Shown piece by piece: positions 22,586 through 31,625 of a stretch of 57,239 nucleotides of DNA. The translations under genes and the position numbers were made by a program. Numbering within the stretch: the first letter of the stretch is position 1; each line of letters opens with the position of its first letter. This stretch comes from Zoogloea sp. (GTDB taxonomy: Bacteria; Pseudomonadota; Gammaproteobacteria; Burkholderiales; Rhodocyclaceae). The notes beneath the pieces are model-generated. The model saw nothing but the letters and a program-made list of their open reading frames with translations, was not told where the DNA came from and did no database searches. The stretch lies in contig JADKKC010000020.1 in the NCBI GenBank assembly GCA_016720685.1, forward strand, positions 1 to 57,239, read 5' to 3'.

Positions 22586-23131
22586 TCAAACCTTCAGGAA
22601 GTTCTCACGGTAGTAGCGCAGCTCGGCGATGGATTCCTGGATGTCGGCCAGGGCTTGGTGGGCACCGCGCTTCTCGAGGCCCTTGTACACATCCGGGCGC
22701 CAGCGACGACACAGCTCCTTGAGCGTGGACACGTCGAGGTTGCGGTAGTGGAACCAATCTTCCAGCTTCGGCATGTAGCGCGCCATGAAACGGCGATCCT
22801 GGCCGATGGAGTTGCCGCACATCGGCGAGGTGCGCGACGGAATGTATTCCCGCATGAACTCGAGGTAGGTCGCCTCGGCAGCGGCCTCGTCGATCGTCGA
22901 AGCCTTGACCCGCTCGATCAGGCCCGAACGGCCGTGGGTATTCTTGTTCCACTCGTCCATCGCATCGAGTACGGCGTCTGACTGATGCACGGCGATCACC
23001 GGGCCTTCGGCAACCACGTCCAGGTTGCTGTTGGTCACGATCATTGCCATCTCGATGATGCGGTCGCTGTCGGGATTCAGGCCGGTCATTTCCATGTCCA
23101 GCCAGATGAGGTGATTCTGGTCCTGTGCCAT
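22586..23131 (-). CDS. orn: Oligoribonuclease
   Basis: A 181-residue DEDDh 3'-5' exoribonuclease that degrades 2-5-mer RNA and pGpG, the last step of mRNA and cyclic-di-GMP turnover. The catalytic residues are visible: WLDMEMTG near the N-terminus (D-x-E), GNSIGQDRRF (motif II) and RGAHQALADI (H and D of motif III). The length equals the family norm with the ATG at 23131; a longer open frame upstream lacks conservation. A small membrane-protein gene follows 2 bases after the stop, and the M48 protease gene diverges upstream. Confidence 0.95.
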   Translation of the reverse strand: MAQDQNHLIWLDMEMTGLNPDSDRIIEMAMIVTNSNLDVVAEGPVIAVHQSDAVLDAMDEWNKNTHGRSGLIERVKASTIDEAAAEATYLEFMREYIPSRTSPMCGNSIGQDRRFMARYMPKLEDWFHYRNLDVSTLKELCRRWRPDVYKGLEKRGAHQALADIQESIAELRYYRENFLKV

Positions 23132-23217
23132 AATCGGCTCGCTTTTTCGGTAAAGGCGCGATTCTACGCCCACACCGTGACACGTCACTCCCTCCTGCCC
23201 CGCTTCGCTCCCTTCTG

Positions 23218-24471
23218 ATGACATCCAGCAGCTTCACCGCCCTGTTCCTCGTCGCCCTTGGCGCCGGCCTGCTGACCCGCCTGTGGCTGGCCCGGCGCCA
23301 GATGCGCCATGTGGCCGCCCACCGCGCTGCCGTACCGCCGGCCTTCGCCGCAATCATCGGACTCGACGCCCACCGCAAAGCCGCCGACTACACCGTGGCA
23401 CGGGTCAGGGTCGGCATCGTCGACGTGCTGGTGTCGGCGGCGCTGCTGCTGGCACTCAGCGTCGGCGGCGGACTGCAGCGTCTGCATGAGCTCACCGCCG
23501 GGATCTTCGAGGCCGGCAGCCTCAGCCACGGCGTGGCCTTCATCAGCGCCGTCGCCATCGTTTCCTGGATCGTCGAGCTGCCGCTGACGCTCTACCGCAG
23601 CTTTGGCCTCGAAGCCCGCTTCGGCTTCAACCGCCTCACCCCGGGTCTGTTCGTCGCCGACGCCGTCAAGGGCATCCTGCTCTCGGCCCTGATCGGCCTG
23701 CCGCTGATCGCGTTCGTGCTGTGGCTGATGGAGGCGATGGGCGACATGTGGTGGCTTTACGTGTGGGCGTTCTGGCTGGTGTTCAACCTGCTGGTACTGC
23801 TGGTCTACCCGAGCTTCATCGCGCCGCTTTTCAACAAGTTCAAGCCCCTCGAAGATGGCCCGCTGAAAAACCGCATCGAGGGCCTCATGACGCGCTGCGG
23901 CTTTCGTCTGTCCGGCCTGTTCGTGATGGACGGCTCGAAGCGCTCGGCCCACGGCAATGCCTACTTCACCGGCTTCGGCGCGGCCAAGCGGATCGTCTTC
24001 TTCGACACCCTGCTCGACAAGCTCGACACCACCGAAGTCGAAGCCGTGCTGGCCCATGAACTTGGCCACTACCACCATCACCACCTCTGGAAACGCCTCG
24101 CCGTGATCGGCACCGGCAGCCTGGCCTTCTTCGCGCTGCTCGGCCATCTCGCCGGGCAGGACTGGTTCTTCAGCGGGCTCGGCATGAATACCGCCGGCAC
24201 CGCCCCCACGCTGGTGCTGTTCGCGCTGGTGCTGCCCGTATTCAGCTTTCCGCTGACCCCGCTGATGAGCATGTGGTCGCGCACCCACGAATTCCAGGCC
24301 GATGCCTACGCCGCCCGCCAGGCCCCGGCCCAGGCGCTGGTCAGCGCGCTGGTCAAGCTCTACCGCGACAACGCCTCGACACTCACGCCGGATCCGCTCT
24401 ACTCCGGCGTTTACGATTCCCATCCGCCCGCGGCGATCCGTATCGCCCGTTTGCAGGCCAGCGCTCAATGA
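23218..24471 (+). CDS. M48 family membrane metallopeptidase (Ste24/CAAX protease-like)
   Basis: A 417-residue integral membrane zinc protease related to the CAAX prenyl protease Ste24. The zinc-binding HELGH lies near residue 281 (VLAHELGHYHHHH), with the downstream Glu ligand in the HEFQADAYAA segment. An N-terminal hydrophobic segment and several further transmembrane helices are present (for example LLSALIGLPLIAFVLW). In bacteria such proteins act in membrane protein quality control; the substrate is not known. The gene is divergent from orn and overlaps the rsgA start by 4 bases (ATGA at 24468), indicating a two-gene operon. Confidence 0.88.
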   Translation: MTSSSFTALFLVALGAGLLTRLWLARRQMRHVAAHRAAVPPAFAAIIGLDAHRKAADYTVARVRVGIVDVLVSAALLLALSVGGGLQRLHELTAGIFEAGSLSHGVAFISAVAIVSWIVELPLTLYRSFGLEARFGFNRLTPGLFVADAVKGILLSALIGLPLIAFVLWLMEAMGDMWWLYVWAFWLVFNLLVLLVYPSFIAPLFNKFKPLEDGPLKNRIEGLMTRCGFRLSGLFVMDGSKRSAHGNAYFTGFGAAKRIVFFDTLLDKLDTTEVEAVLAHELGHYHHHHLWKRLAVIGTGSLAFFALLGHLAGQDWFFSGLGMNTAGTAPTLVLFALVLPVFSFPLTPLMSMWSRTHEFQADAYAARQAPAQALVSALVKLYRDNASTLTPDPLYSGVYDSHPPAAIRIARLQASAQ

Positions 24472-25362
24472 AAACCACCGGCACCCTGATTGCCGCCTTC
24501 GGGCGCCAATACGAAGTTCGCACCGATGACACGGGTGAAATCCTGCTGTGCGTACCCCGTGGCAAGAAGAGCCTGTTCGCCTGCGGCGACCGGGTCCAGG
24601 TCGCGGCCACCAGCCCCGGGCAGGGCGTCATCGACAAACTGCTCGAACGCACCAGCCTGCTCTACCGCTCCGACGCTTGGCGCCAGAAACTGATCGCCGC
24701 CAACGCCACCCAGGTGGTGCTGGTGGTGGCCACCGAACCGAGCTTTTCCGACGAATTCCTGTCGCGCTGCATTTGCGCTGCCGAAAGCCAGCACCTGAAA
24801 GTGCTGATCGTGCTCAACAAGATCGACATCGTCGCCGGCCTCGAAGGCGCCCGCGCCCAGCTCGCCACCTTTGCAAAACTCGGCTACCCGATCCTCGAAC
24901 TCTCCGCCCTCGACAGCGCAGACGCGCTGCGCGCCCGCCTGATCGGCGAAACGAGCTTGCTGGTGGGGCAATCGGGAATGGGCAAATCAACGCTTACCAA
25001 CGCACTGATTCCAGAAGCGCGCGCCGAGACGCGAGATTTCCGAATATCTCGACACCGGCAAGCACACCACCACCTTCGCACGGCTTTACCCGCTGCCCGA
25101 AGGCGGCGGCATCATCGACAGCCCGGGCATGCAGACCTTCGGGCTGGTGCATCTGGATTCAGAAGCCCTCGAAGCGAGCTTCCCGGAATTTCGGCCGTAC
25201 ATCGGAAAATGCCGCTTCCGCGACTGCCGCCACGATTCAGAGCCCGACTGCGCCCTGCGGGAGGCCGCGGAGAGCGGCAAGTTCGAGGTGAAACGCCTGC
25301 GCCAGTTCCTGGATTTCCGGACCGAATGCGAGCTGGGCCGGCGCCAGGCCCAGGGCTGGTAA
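24468..25362 (+). CDS. rsgA: Ribosome small-subunit-dependent GTPase A (apparent frameshift)
   Basis: A circularly permuted GTPase that assists late 30S subunit maturation. An OB-fold N-terminal domain is followed by NKID (G4), SALDS (G5) and the P-loop GQSGMGKST. The C-terminal zinc-binding segment is CRFRDCRHDSEPDC. The reading frame changes near 25030-25036: the first frame runs to AETR and the second resumes at EISEYLDTGKHTTT, the normal G2 region. The net change is one extra base or two missing. Both halves are otherwise perfectly conserved, so sequencing error is more likely than loss of function. The gene is coupled to the M48 protease gene upstream. Confidence 0.88.
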
Positions 25363-25363
25363 G

Positions 25364-25383
25364 GCCTGCCCCGTGGGGCAGGC
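25364..25383. terminator. Bidirectional hairpin between convergent rsgA and Anbu genes
   Basis: A perfect 9-bp inverted repeat, GCCTGCCCC-GT-GGGGCAGGC, sits in the 27-base space between two convergent genes. No T run follows, so it may end transcription poorly or act as a 3' stabiliser. Confidence 0.55.
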
Positions 25384-25389
25384 GGTCAA

Positions 25390-26142
25390 TCAGGGCAGCT
25401 GATCGCCCTTGCCCAGCAGATCCGGGTTGGGCAGTTCATCGAAAGCGTGACCCAGAGCCTCGCTCCAGCGGTTGCGGATCATCGCAAAGTATTCGTCCTT
25501 TGCGTCGATGCTGATATGCGACGAAATCTTCAGCTCATCGGTCTTGAGAATCGCCAGATCCAGCGGCACACCAACCGAAAGGTTGGAGCGGATCGTCGAG
25601 TCCATCGAGATCAGCGCCAGCTTGGCAGCCTCGTCCAGACTGGTATGACGCTTCACGACACGGTCGATGATCGGCTTGCCGTACTTCGATTCACCGATCT
25701 GGAAATACGGCGTGTCGGGCGTAGCCTCGATGAAGTTGCCCGCGGCATAGATATTGAACAGGCGCGGCTGCTCCCGCCCGATTTGTCCGCCGAGAATCAA
25801 CGCGGCGGCAAAGTCGATGCCGAAGCTGCTGAGCGCATCCGCATCCCGTCGGTGCACCTCGCGCAGCGTTTCCCCCACATTGCGGGCCGCCTCGAACATG
25901 TTGGGCACCGACCACAGACTTTCCCGCCCGTCCTGGGCCGCCATTGATTCGCGCAGCATCGAGACGAGCTGCTGGGTGATCGCCAGGTTGCCCGAGCTCA
26001 TCAGCACCAGCACCCGTTCGCCGGGGCGCTGGAAAATGCTCATCTTGCGGAAGGTATTGATATGGTCGACACCCGCATTGGTACGGGAATCGGACAGGAA
26101 CACCATACCGGCGTCGAGCGACATGCTGACACAATAAGTCAT
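25390..26142 (-). CDS. Anbu-type proteasome-like peptidase
   Basis: A 250-residue N-terminal-nucleophile hydrolase of the Anbu family, a bacterial relative of proteasome beta subunits. The sequence after the initiator Met begins Thr-Tyr-Cys, exposing the expected Thr nucleophile. It is followed by MVFLSDSRTNAGVD, the Asp and basic residues typical of the fold, and later LILGGQIG and SMDSTIRSNLSVG. Other Anbu genes often sit with alpha-E, ATP-grasp and transglutaminase-like genes; none of these is present here, so this copy stands alone between rsgA and the merR-ihfA block. The substrate and oligomeric role are unknown. Confidence 0.82.
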   Translation of the reverse strand: MTYCVSMSLDAGMVFLSDSRTNAGVDHINTFRKMSIFQRPGERVLVLMSSGNLAITQQLVSMLRESMAAQDGRESLWSVPNMFEAARNVGETLREVHRRDADALSSFGIDFAAALILGGQIGREQPRLFNIYAAGNFIEATPDTPYFQIGESKYGKPIIDRVVKRHTSLDEAAKLALISMDSTIRSNLSVGVPLDLAILKTDELKISSHISIDAKDEYFAMIRNRWSEALGHAFDELPNPDLLGKGDQLP

Positions 26143-26239
26143 GGGAAAAATCCGGGTAAATGAAGCTGCGTGAGCGTGCGCCGAGACCCGGCACCGCTTG
26201 TGTTTCAGGCAGGAAGGGGCTCCCTGCCCCGCGCGCGGC

Positions 26240-26617
26240 TCAGTCCTGCAAAACCTGCAGGATAGACTTGATTTCGGCACGCAGCGCCGAGAGCTGCTCG
26301 CGCAGGCCGACCGACTCCTCGACATCCTCACGCTTGCGCGCCGCCGTCTCGTCGAGACGGTTGCGCGCACCGGAAATCGTGAAGCCGTCCTGGTAGAGCA
26401 GTTCCCGGATACGGCGAATCAGCAGCACTTCATGGTGCTGATAATAACGCCGGTTACCACCGCGTTTGACCGGCCGCAACTGGGTGAATTCCTGCTCCCA
26501 GTAACGCAGCACATGAGGTTTGACCCCGCACAGATCGCTGACTTCACCGATCGTGAAGTAACGCTTGGCAGGAATCGGTGGCAGCTCTACGACTGCCTGG
26601 GGTTCACTTGGCGACAT
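26240..26617 (-). CDS. MerR-family transcriptional regulator
   Basis: A 125-residue MerR-type regulator. The N-terminal winged helix reads YFTIGEVSDLCGVKPHVLRYWE (read as two parts, about residues 20-41) followed by RRYYQHHEV, and a C-terminal coiled coil spans about residues 90-122. There are no metal-binding cysteines at the C-terminus, so it is not a metal sensor of the classical kind. The start overlaps ihfA by 14 bases. This ihfA-merR pairing is conserved at the end of the thrS-pheT operon in beta- and gammaproteobacteria; its target genes are unknown. Confidence 0.88.
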   Translation of the reverse strand: MSPSEPQAVVELPPIPAKRYFTIGEVSDLCGVKPHVLRYWEQEFTQLRPVKRGGNRRYYQHHEVLLIRRIRELLYQDGFTISGARNRLDETAARKREDVEESVGLREQLSALRAEIKSILQVLQD

Positions 26618-26909
26618 CGCTCAGTTGCTCCACATTGGCCTTGAGCTTTTGGCTGGCATGAAAAGTCACCACACGCCGGGCCGTAATCGGAATCTCTTCG
26701 CCGGTTTTTGGGTTTCGACCAGGACGCTGAGGCTTCTCGCGCAGCTGGAAGTTTCCAAAACCGGAAAGCTTGACACAATCGCCGCGCTCCAGCGCCATGC
26801 GGATTTCCTCGAAGAAGCACTCCACCATATCCTTGGCTTCGCGCTTGTTGAGGCCCACCTGTTCGAAGAGCATGTCGGCGAGTTCCGCCTTGGTCAGGGT
26901 CATTGTCAT
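26604..26909 (-). CDS. ihfA: Integration host factor subunit alpha
   Basis: A 101-residue DNA-bending protein of the HU/IHF family, partner of IHF-beta encoded at 38719-39003. The DNA-intercalating arm contains GRNPKTGEEIPI, and the body contains GFGNFQLREK. The first ATG (26909) gives MTMTLTKAEL; the second ATG at 26903 (MTLTKAEL) fits homologues slightly better. It is the seventh gene of the thrS operon, and its 3' end overlaps merR. Confidence 0.95.
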   Translation of the reverse strand: MTMTLTKAELADMLFEQVGLNKREAKDMVECFFEEIRMALERGDCVKLSGFGNFQLREKPQRPGRNPKTGEEIPITARRVVTFHASQKLKANVEQLSDVAK

Positions 26910-26915
26910 GGTGCA

Positions 26916-29294
26916 TCAAGCCCTTAGCTTCGCTCCGAGACTATCCTCGGCGTGACGGGTCAGGGCTGCCATCGCGGCCTCGACTTCCGCATCCTCAAGC
27001 GTCCGGTGAGTTTCTTGCATCACTACACGGAAAGCAAGGCTCTTGCGGTTCGGATCGATACCCTTGCCCTGATACTGGTCGAACAGTTCGATGCGCTGCA
27101 CGATGGCCGGCGCCACGCCCTCCAGCCCCTTGAGCAAGCCGGCCGCGGCAACGCCCTGATCAACGACAAGCGCCAGATCGCGGGTTACCGCCGGGAAACG
27201 GGACACTTCGCGATAGGCTGGCGTCACGGTTTCCAGCAACGCAGCAAGTTCGACCTCGAAGACGACCGGCGCAAGACCCAGCTCGTAGCGCTGCACCCAG
27301 ATCGGGTGCAACTCACCGATGAAACCGATTTCGCGACCATCCAGCAGCACACGGGCAGAACGCCCCGGATGCAGCGCAGGATGGGCAGCCCGCTCGAACT
27401 CGGCGACACGCGGGAAAAACAGCGCTTCGAGGTCGGCCTTGACGTCGAAGAAATCCACATTGCGGTTGGCTTCGCCCCACTGCTCCGGGCTTACCAGACC
27501 ACCGGCCAGCGCGGCCAAGCGCACCGGCTGCCGGAAACCATCCACCGGCGTACCGGCCGCATCGTGGCTAAAGCAGCGGCCAATCTCGAAAACACGAACC
27601 CGGTTGGTCTGGCGCTTGCGATTGGTCACAAGGTTGGCCACCAGCCCGCCGATCAGGCTTGAGCGCATCACGCTCATCTGGCTGGCAATCGGGTTGGCAA
27701 GACGAACCGGATCGGCATTGGCGCAGAAATCCCTCTCCCACGCCTCCTCGACGAAGGCGAAGTTGATCACTTCCTGATACTCGCGACCAGCCACCAGACG
27801 ACGGACAGACATTGCGTCGCGCCGGGCCTCGGGCCGCGGCAACATCGTGATCGGACCACGCGGAGCGACCACCGGAATGTTGTCATAGCCGTGGATTCGG
27901 GCAATCTCCTCGATCAGGTCTTCCTCGATTTCAAGGTCGAACCGGTAGGACGGCGGCGTCACGACGAAATCGTCGCCATCGCGCACCACGGCAAGGCCGA
28001 GGTGGTGGAACATCTCGGCAACCGTGTCTGCACTGAGCGCAATGCCCAGCACGCGGCGCACGCGTGCCGCACGCAGGCGGATCGGCGCGCGCACCGGCAA
28101 CTTGTCGGCAGCCAGCGCCTCCTGTACCGGGCCGGCTGAACCGCCGCAGATATCGAGGATCAGGCGCGTGGCCCGCTCCATCGCCTTGCCGGCGAGTTCG
28201 AAGTCCACACCGCGCTCGAAGCGGTATGACGCGTCCGACGAAAAACCGTAAGCGCGGGCGCGGCCGGCAATGGCGTCCGGCGCAAAGAAAGCGCTTTCAA
28301 GGAAAAGATCGGTGGTCTCCAGCGTGATCCCGCTGTCGTCGCCACCCATGATGCCGGCCAGCGCCAGCGCACGGGATTCGTCGGCAATCAGCAGGGTGTC
28401 GGCAGCCGGGGTGATGGTCTGGCCGTTGAGCAGCAGCACCTGTTCGCCGGCCTTCGGCAGACGCACATGGATCGCGCCGCCGAGCTTCGCGTTATCGAAG
28501 GCGTGCAGCGGCTGACCGAGCTCCAGCATCACGTAGTTGGTCACATCCACCAGTGCACTGATCGAGCGGATGCCGCTACGCACGAGGCGCTGCTGCATCC
28601 AGTCGGGCGTAGGCGCCTTGGCGTTCACACCGCGGATGATCCGGCCGCTGTAACGCGGGCAAGCTTCCGGCGCATCAAGAACGATCGCACGCGTCTCGTC
28701 GTGGGACGGTGCCACGACTTCGCAGGCCGGCAGGCTGAGCGGACTACCGGTCAAGGCGGCCACTTCGCGGGCAATGCCGGAAAGGCTCAGGCAGTCGGCA
28801 CGATTCGGCGTCAACTTGATCGTGAACAGGGTGTCGTCAAGCTTGAGGAATTCCCGCAGGTCGATACCGACCGGGGCGTCCTCAGGCAGCACCAGCAGGC
28901 CGCTGCTCTCATTCGAAAGACCGAGTTCCTTGGCAGAGCAAAGCATGCCAAAGGATTCGACACCACGCAGCTTGGCCGCCTTGATACCAAAACCAGCCAG
29001 GTCGGCGCCAACCAGCGCACAGGGAATCCTGATTCCGGCAGCGGCATTGGGGGCGCCACAGACAATTTGCAGCAGCTCGCCCTGCCCGGCATCCACCTTG
29101 CAGACACGCAGTTTGTCGGCATTCGGATGCTTTTCCGCCTCGACGATCTGCGCAACCACCACTTTGGAGAACACGGAGGCGACGCCGCCCTGCTCTTCCA
29201 CTTCCAGCCCCGCCATGGTGAGCAAATGCCCCAGCGCGTCCGAATCGAGGGCCGGACTGACGAAACTGCGCAACCAGAGTTCTGAGAATTGCAT
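26916..29294 (-). CDS. pheT: Phenylalanyl-tRNA synthetase beta subunit
   Basis: The 792-residue beta chain of the alpha2-beta2 phenylalanyl-tRNA synthetase. The N-terminal EMAP-like tRNA-binding domain is at about 40-150 (EKHPNADKLRVCKVD), followed by the B3/B4 editing region, the B5 domain and the C-terminal FDX-ACB anticodon-binding domain (SRFPAVTRDLALVVD). Length and domain order are normal. The gene starts 3 bases after the pheS stop, and its Shine-Dalgarno element (AGGTAAG) lies within the pheS end, so the two subunits are translationally coupled. Confidence 0.96.
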   Translation of the reverse strand: MQFSELWLRSFVSPALDSDALGHLLTMAGLEVEEQGGVASVFSKVVVAQIVEAEKHPNADKLRVCKVDAGQGELLQIVCGAPNAAAGIRIPCALVGADLAGFGIKAAKLRGVESFGMLCSAKELGLSNESSGLLVLPEDAPVGIDLREFLKLDDTLFTIKLTPNRADCLSLSGIAREVAALTGSPLSLPACEVVAPSHDETRAIVLDAPEACPRYSGRIIRGVNAKAPTPDWMQQRLVRSGIRSISALVDVTNYVMLELGQPLHAFDNAKLGGAIHVRLPKAGEQVLLLNGQTITPAADTLLIADESRALALAGIMGGDDSGITLETTDLFLESAFFAPDAIAGRARAYGFSSDASYRFERGVDFELAGKAMERATRLILDICGGSAGPVQEALAADKLPVRAPIRLRAARVRRVLGIALSADTVAEMFHHLGLAVVRDGDDFVVTPPSYRFDLEIEEDLIEEIARIHGYDNIPVVAPRGPITMLPRPEARRDAMSVRRLVAGREYQEVINFAFVEEAWERDFCANADPVRLANPIASQMSVMRSSLIGGLVANLVTNRKRQTNRVRVFEIGRCFSHDAAGTPVDGFRQPVRLAALAGGLVSPEQWGEANRNVDFFDVKADLEALFFPRVAEFERAAHPALHPGRSARVLLDGREIGFIGELHPIWVQRYELGLAPVVFEVELAALLETVTPAYREVSRFPAVTRDLALVVDQGVAAAGLLKGLEGVAPAIVQRIELFDQYQGKGIDPNRKSLAFRVVMQETHRTLEDAEVEAAMAALTRHAEDSLGAKLRA

Positions 29295-29297
29295 GGC

Positions 29298-30329
29298 TTA
29301 CCTGAATTGACCGAGGAAACGAAGATCGCCTTCGAAGAAGAGACGCAGGTCGTTGACACCATACCGCAGCATGGTCAGCCGGTCCGGCCCCATCCCGAAA
29401 GCAAAGCCGGTGTAGCGCTCGGGATCGATGCCGCCGAAACGCAACACGTTGGGGTGCATCATTCCGCAGCCCGCGATTTCCAGCCAGCGGCCCTTCAACG
29501 CGCCACTCATGAAAGCCACATCGATTTCGGCAGACGGCTCGGTGAACGGGAAGAAGGAGGGACGGAAGCGCACCTGCAGGTCGTCGCTTTCGAAGAAGCT
29601 GCGCAGAAAATCTGCAACCACGCCCTTGAGGTCGGCAAAACTCACCGACTCGCCGATCCACACACCTTCGACCTGATGGAACATCGGCGAGTGGGTCGCA
29701 TCGGAATCGACGCGATAGACGCGTCCCGGCGCAATCACGCGCAGCTCGGGCATCGTCTCGCGATCCTTGTAGGCCTCGACGTGGGCCTGCATGGCGCGGA
29801 TCTGGACCGGGCTGGTGTGAGTGCGGAGCATCACACCATCACTGTTCTCCAGGTAGAACGTATCGTGCATCGAACGGGCCGGGTGATTGGCCGGCGTGTT
29901 CAATGCAGTGAAATTGTAAAAGTCGGTCTCGATCTCGGGGCCTTCGGCCACATCGAAGCCAATGGAACGGAAGAGCTGCTCGACACGTTCCAGGGTGCGC
30001 ACCACCGGATGCAGGCCGCCGATACCGGCGCCACGACCAGGCAGGGTAACGTCCAGAGCCTCGGCTGCGAGCTGGGCTTCGAGAGCCGCCTGCTGCAGCG
30101 CGTCGCGACGGGCGCTCAGTAGCGCCTCGATGGCAGCCTTGGTCTTGTTGATCTCGGCGCCGACAGTCTTGCGGGCCTCCGGATCGAGTTTGCCGAGGCC
30201 CTTCAGCAGTTCGGTGAGAGAGCCGCCCTTGCCGAAATAACGCGCCTTGGCGGATTCCAGCGCGGCTCCATCTGCAGCAGCGGCGAAATCAGTACCGGCC
30301 TCTGCGACGAGTTGATCGAGTTGATCCAT
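29298..30329 (-). CDS. pheS: Phenylalanyl-tRNA synthetase alpha subunit
   Basis: The 343-residue catalytic class II chain. The N-terminal coiled coil (about 1-85) is followed by the catalytic core with motif 2 (FRPSFFPFTEPSAE region) and motif 3 GMGPDRLTMLRYG near the C-terminus. The Ala-type Phe-pocket stretch FAFGMGPDR is conserved. It lies behind rplT, separated by a strong hairpin-plus-T-run that may attenuate pheS-pheT expression relative to the ribosomal genes upstream. Confidence 0.96.
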   Translation of the reverse strand: MDQLDQLVAEAGTDFAAAADGAALESAKARYFGKGGSLTELLKGLGKLDPEARKTVGAEINKTKAAIEALLSARRDALQQAALEAQLAAEALDVTLPGRGAGIGGLHPVVRTLERVEQLFRSIGFDVAEGPEIETDFYNFTALNTPANHPARSMHDTFYLENSDGVMLRTHTSPVQIRAMQAHVEAYKDRETMPELRVIAPGRVYRVDSDATHSPMFHQVEGVWIGESVSFADLKGVVADFLRSFFESDDLQVRFRPSFFPFTEPSAEIDVAFMSGALKGRWLEIAGCGMMHPNVLRFGGIDPERYTGFAFGMGPDRLTMLRYGVNDLRLFFEGDLRFLGQFR

Positions 30330-30357
30330 TTTTTCAGTCTTATCCCGGGTTCAGGAC

Positions 30358-30386
30358 AAAAAAAAGGAGGCCAGGCCTCCTTTTTT
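30358..30386 (-). terminator. Terminator or attenuator between rplT and pheS
   Basis: An inverted repeat, GGAGGCC-T-GGCCTCC, is followed on the minus strand by eight T (and preceded by six A). It lies directly behind rplT and 29 bases ahead of pheS. It can end the infC-rpmI-rplT transcript or act as an attenuator for pheS-pheT. No leader peptide rich in Phe codons is visible ahead of it. Confidence 0.75.
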
Positions 30387-30400
30387 CGAGCGGCGTACGA

Positions 30401-30760
30401 TTACGCAGCGAGCTTGGCCTTGGCTTGTTCGGCGAGCGCCGCGAAAGCGGGCTTGTCGAACACGGCCAGATCGGCCAGAACCTTGCGGTCCACTTCAATG
30501 GAAGCCTTCTTCAGGCCGTTCATGAAGCGGCTGTAGGTCAGGCCGACTTCGCGGGCCGCGGCGTTGATACGGGCGATCCACAGGGCACGGAACTGACGCT
30601 TGCGTTGACGACGGTCACGATAGGCATATTGCCCGGCCTTCATCACCGCCTGCTTGGCGATCCGATATACGTTCTTGCGACGACCACGATAGCCCTTGGC
30701 TTGATCGAGGACTTTTTTGTGACGTGCACGTGCGGTTACACCGCGCTTAACTCTGGGCAT
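30401..30760 (-). CDS. rplT: 50S ribosomal protein L20
   Basis: A 119-residue primary 23S rRNA-binding protein essential for early 50S assembly. The N-terminal basic extension (MPRVKRGVTARARHKK) and the globular WIARINAAAREVGLTYS segment are typical. It has an AGGAGA Shine-Dalgarno element. It lies 13 bases after rpmI in the conserved infC-rpmI-rplT order, where L20 represses its own operon in other bacteria. Confidence 0.97.
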   Translation of the reverse strand: MPRVKRGVTARARHKKVLDQAKGYRGRRKNVYRIAKQAVMKAGQYAYRDRRQRKRQFRALWIARINAAAREVGLTYSRFMNGLKKASIEVDRKVLADLAVFDKPAFAALAEQAKAKLAA

Positions 30761-30773
30761 TGCGTTCTCCTAA

Positions 30774-30971
30774 TCAGGCGTAAGGCATCATGGCGCGGAT
30801 GGACTTTTCGTCCGCAGCGTGAACGGCAGTCATGCCGCGCAGCTGGCGCTTGCTCTTGGTCGTCTTCTTGGTCAGGATGTGGCGCTTGAACGCCTGCGAA
30901 CGCTTGATGCTACCGCTCGAGCGGATTTTGAACCGCTTGGCGGCCCCGCTCTTCGTCTTCATCTTGGGCAT
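30774..30971 (-). CDS. rpmI: 50S ribosomal protein L35
   Basis: A 65-residue basic ribosomal protein beginning MPKMKTKSGAAKRF and containing the SGSIKRSQAFKRHIL segment; family length is 64-66. A TGGAGT ribosome-binding site precedes the ATG. A hairpin-rich stretch of 132 bases separates it from infC and could serve as its translational leader. Confidence 0.97.
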   Translation of the reverse strand: MPKMKTKSGAAKRFKIRSSGSIKRSQAFKRHILTKKTTKSKRQLRGMTAVHAADEKSIRAMMPYA

Positions 30972-31051
30972 GAAGTACTCCAGCTTATGACATGGCCCCG
31001 GGTGGCTTCCGACTTCCGGAAACGCTTCAACAACCCGTCACCACTTGTTTC

Positions 31052-31073
31052 CGGCAGGCTATGCTGCCTGCCG
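31052..31073 (-). promoter_or_regulatory. Strong hairpin in the infC-rpmI leader
   Basis: An 8-bp perfect stem, CGGCAGGC / GCCTGCCG, with a 6-base loop lies 31 bases after infC. A second small hairpin (GGTGCC-gcaa-GGCAC) lies between it and infC. There is no T run, so a role as an mRNA-structure element (processing or L20-type autoregulation) is more likely than termination. This is inference from position. Confidence 0.4.
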
Positions 31074-31103
31074 TATTCCAGTGCCTTGCGGCACCGGGAA
31101 TTC

Positions 31104-31625
31104 CTAGTGCTTCTTCTTCGGCGCGATGACCATGATCATCTGGCGCCCTTCCATCTTGGGCATCTGCTCGACCTGGCCGATTTCTTCGAGGTCAGCCTTG
31201 ACCCGTTCCAGTTGGCGCATGCCGAATTCCTGGTGAGCCATTTCGCGACCGCGAAAACGCAGCGTCACTTTGGCCTTGTCACCCTCGGTCAGGAACTTGA
31301 TGAGGTTGCGCAACTTGATCTGGTAGTCATTCTCGTCGGTACCCGGACGAAGCTTGACTTCCTTGACCTGAATCTGCTTCTGCTTTTGCTTGGCTTCATG
31401 AGCCCGCTTGGCTTCTTCGTACTTGTATTTGCCGAAGTCCATCAAGCGACAAACTGGCGGCTTCGCCATCGGCGCGATCTCTACCAGATCGCAACCGGCT
31501 TCTTCAGCCGCTTCCAGTGCAGCACGCAGAATAACGATGCCAATTTGCTCACCGTCCTCCCCCGTCAAACGCACTTCCGGCACACTGATTTCGCCGTTGA
31601 TGCGCAGTTTTTTATCCTGAGCGAT
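31104..31625 (-). CDS. infC: Translation initiation factor IF-3 with AUC start
   Basis: A 173-residue IF-3, which keeps 30S subunits free and checks start-codon fidelity. The conserved N-terminal domain begins IAQDKKLRINGEIS and leads into VPEVRLTGEDGEQ. The C-terminal domain carries EVKLRPGTDENDY and ends in a basic KKKH. Homologous sequence extends upstream of the first GTG to an ATC codon at 31625-31623, preceded by GGAGAA at the right distance; no ATG or GTG is available there. A non-canonical AUU/AUA/AUC start is the classical basis of IF-3 autoregulation, since IF-3 itself rejects such codons. The gene follows thrS by 29 bases. Confidence 0.95.
   Translation of the reverse strand: MAQDKKLRINGEISVPEVRLTGEDGEQIGIVILRAALEAAEEAGCDLVEIAPMAKPPVCRLMDFGKYKYEEAKRAHEAKQKQKQIQVKEVKLRPGTDENDYQIKLRNLIKFLTEGDKAKVTLRFRGREMAHQEFGMRQLERVKADLEEIGQVEQMPKMEGRQMIMVIAPKKKH

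Noticed and set aside
26160..26240. tRNA-Pro, often found behind merR in related genomes
   Set aside because: No cloverleaf or anticodon arm is found in the 97 bases between merR and the Anbu gene, only a weak GGCAGG/CCTGCC hairpin.
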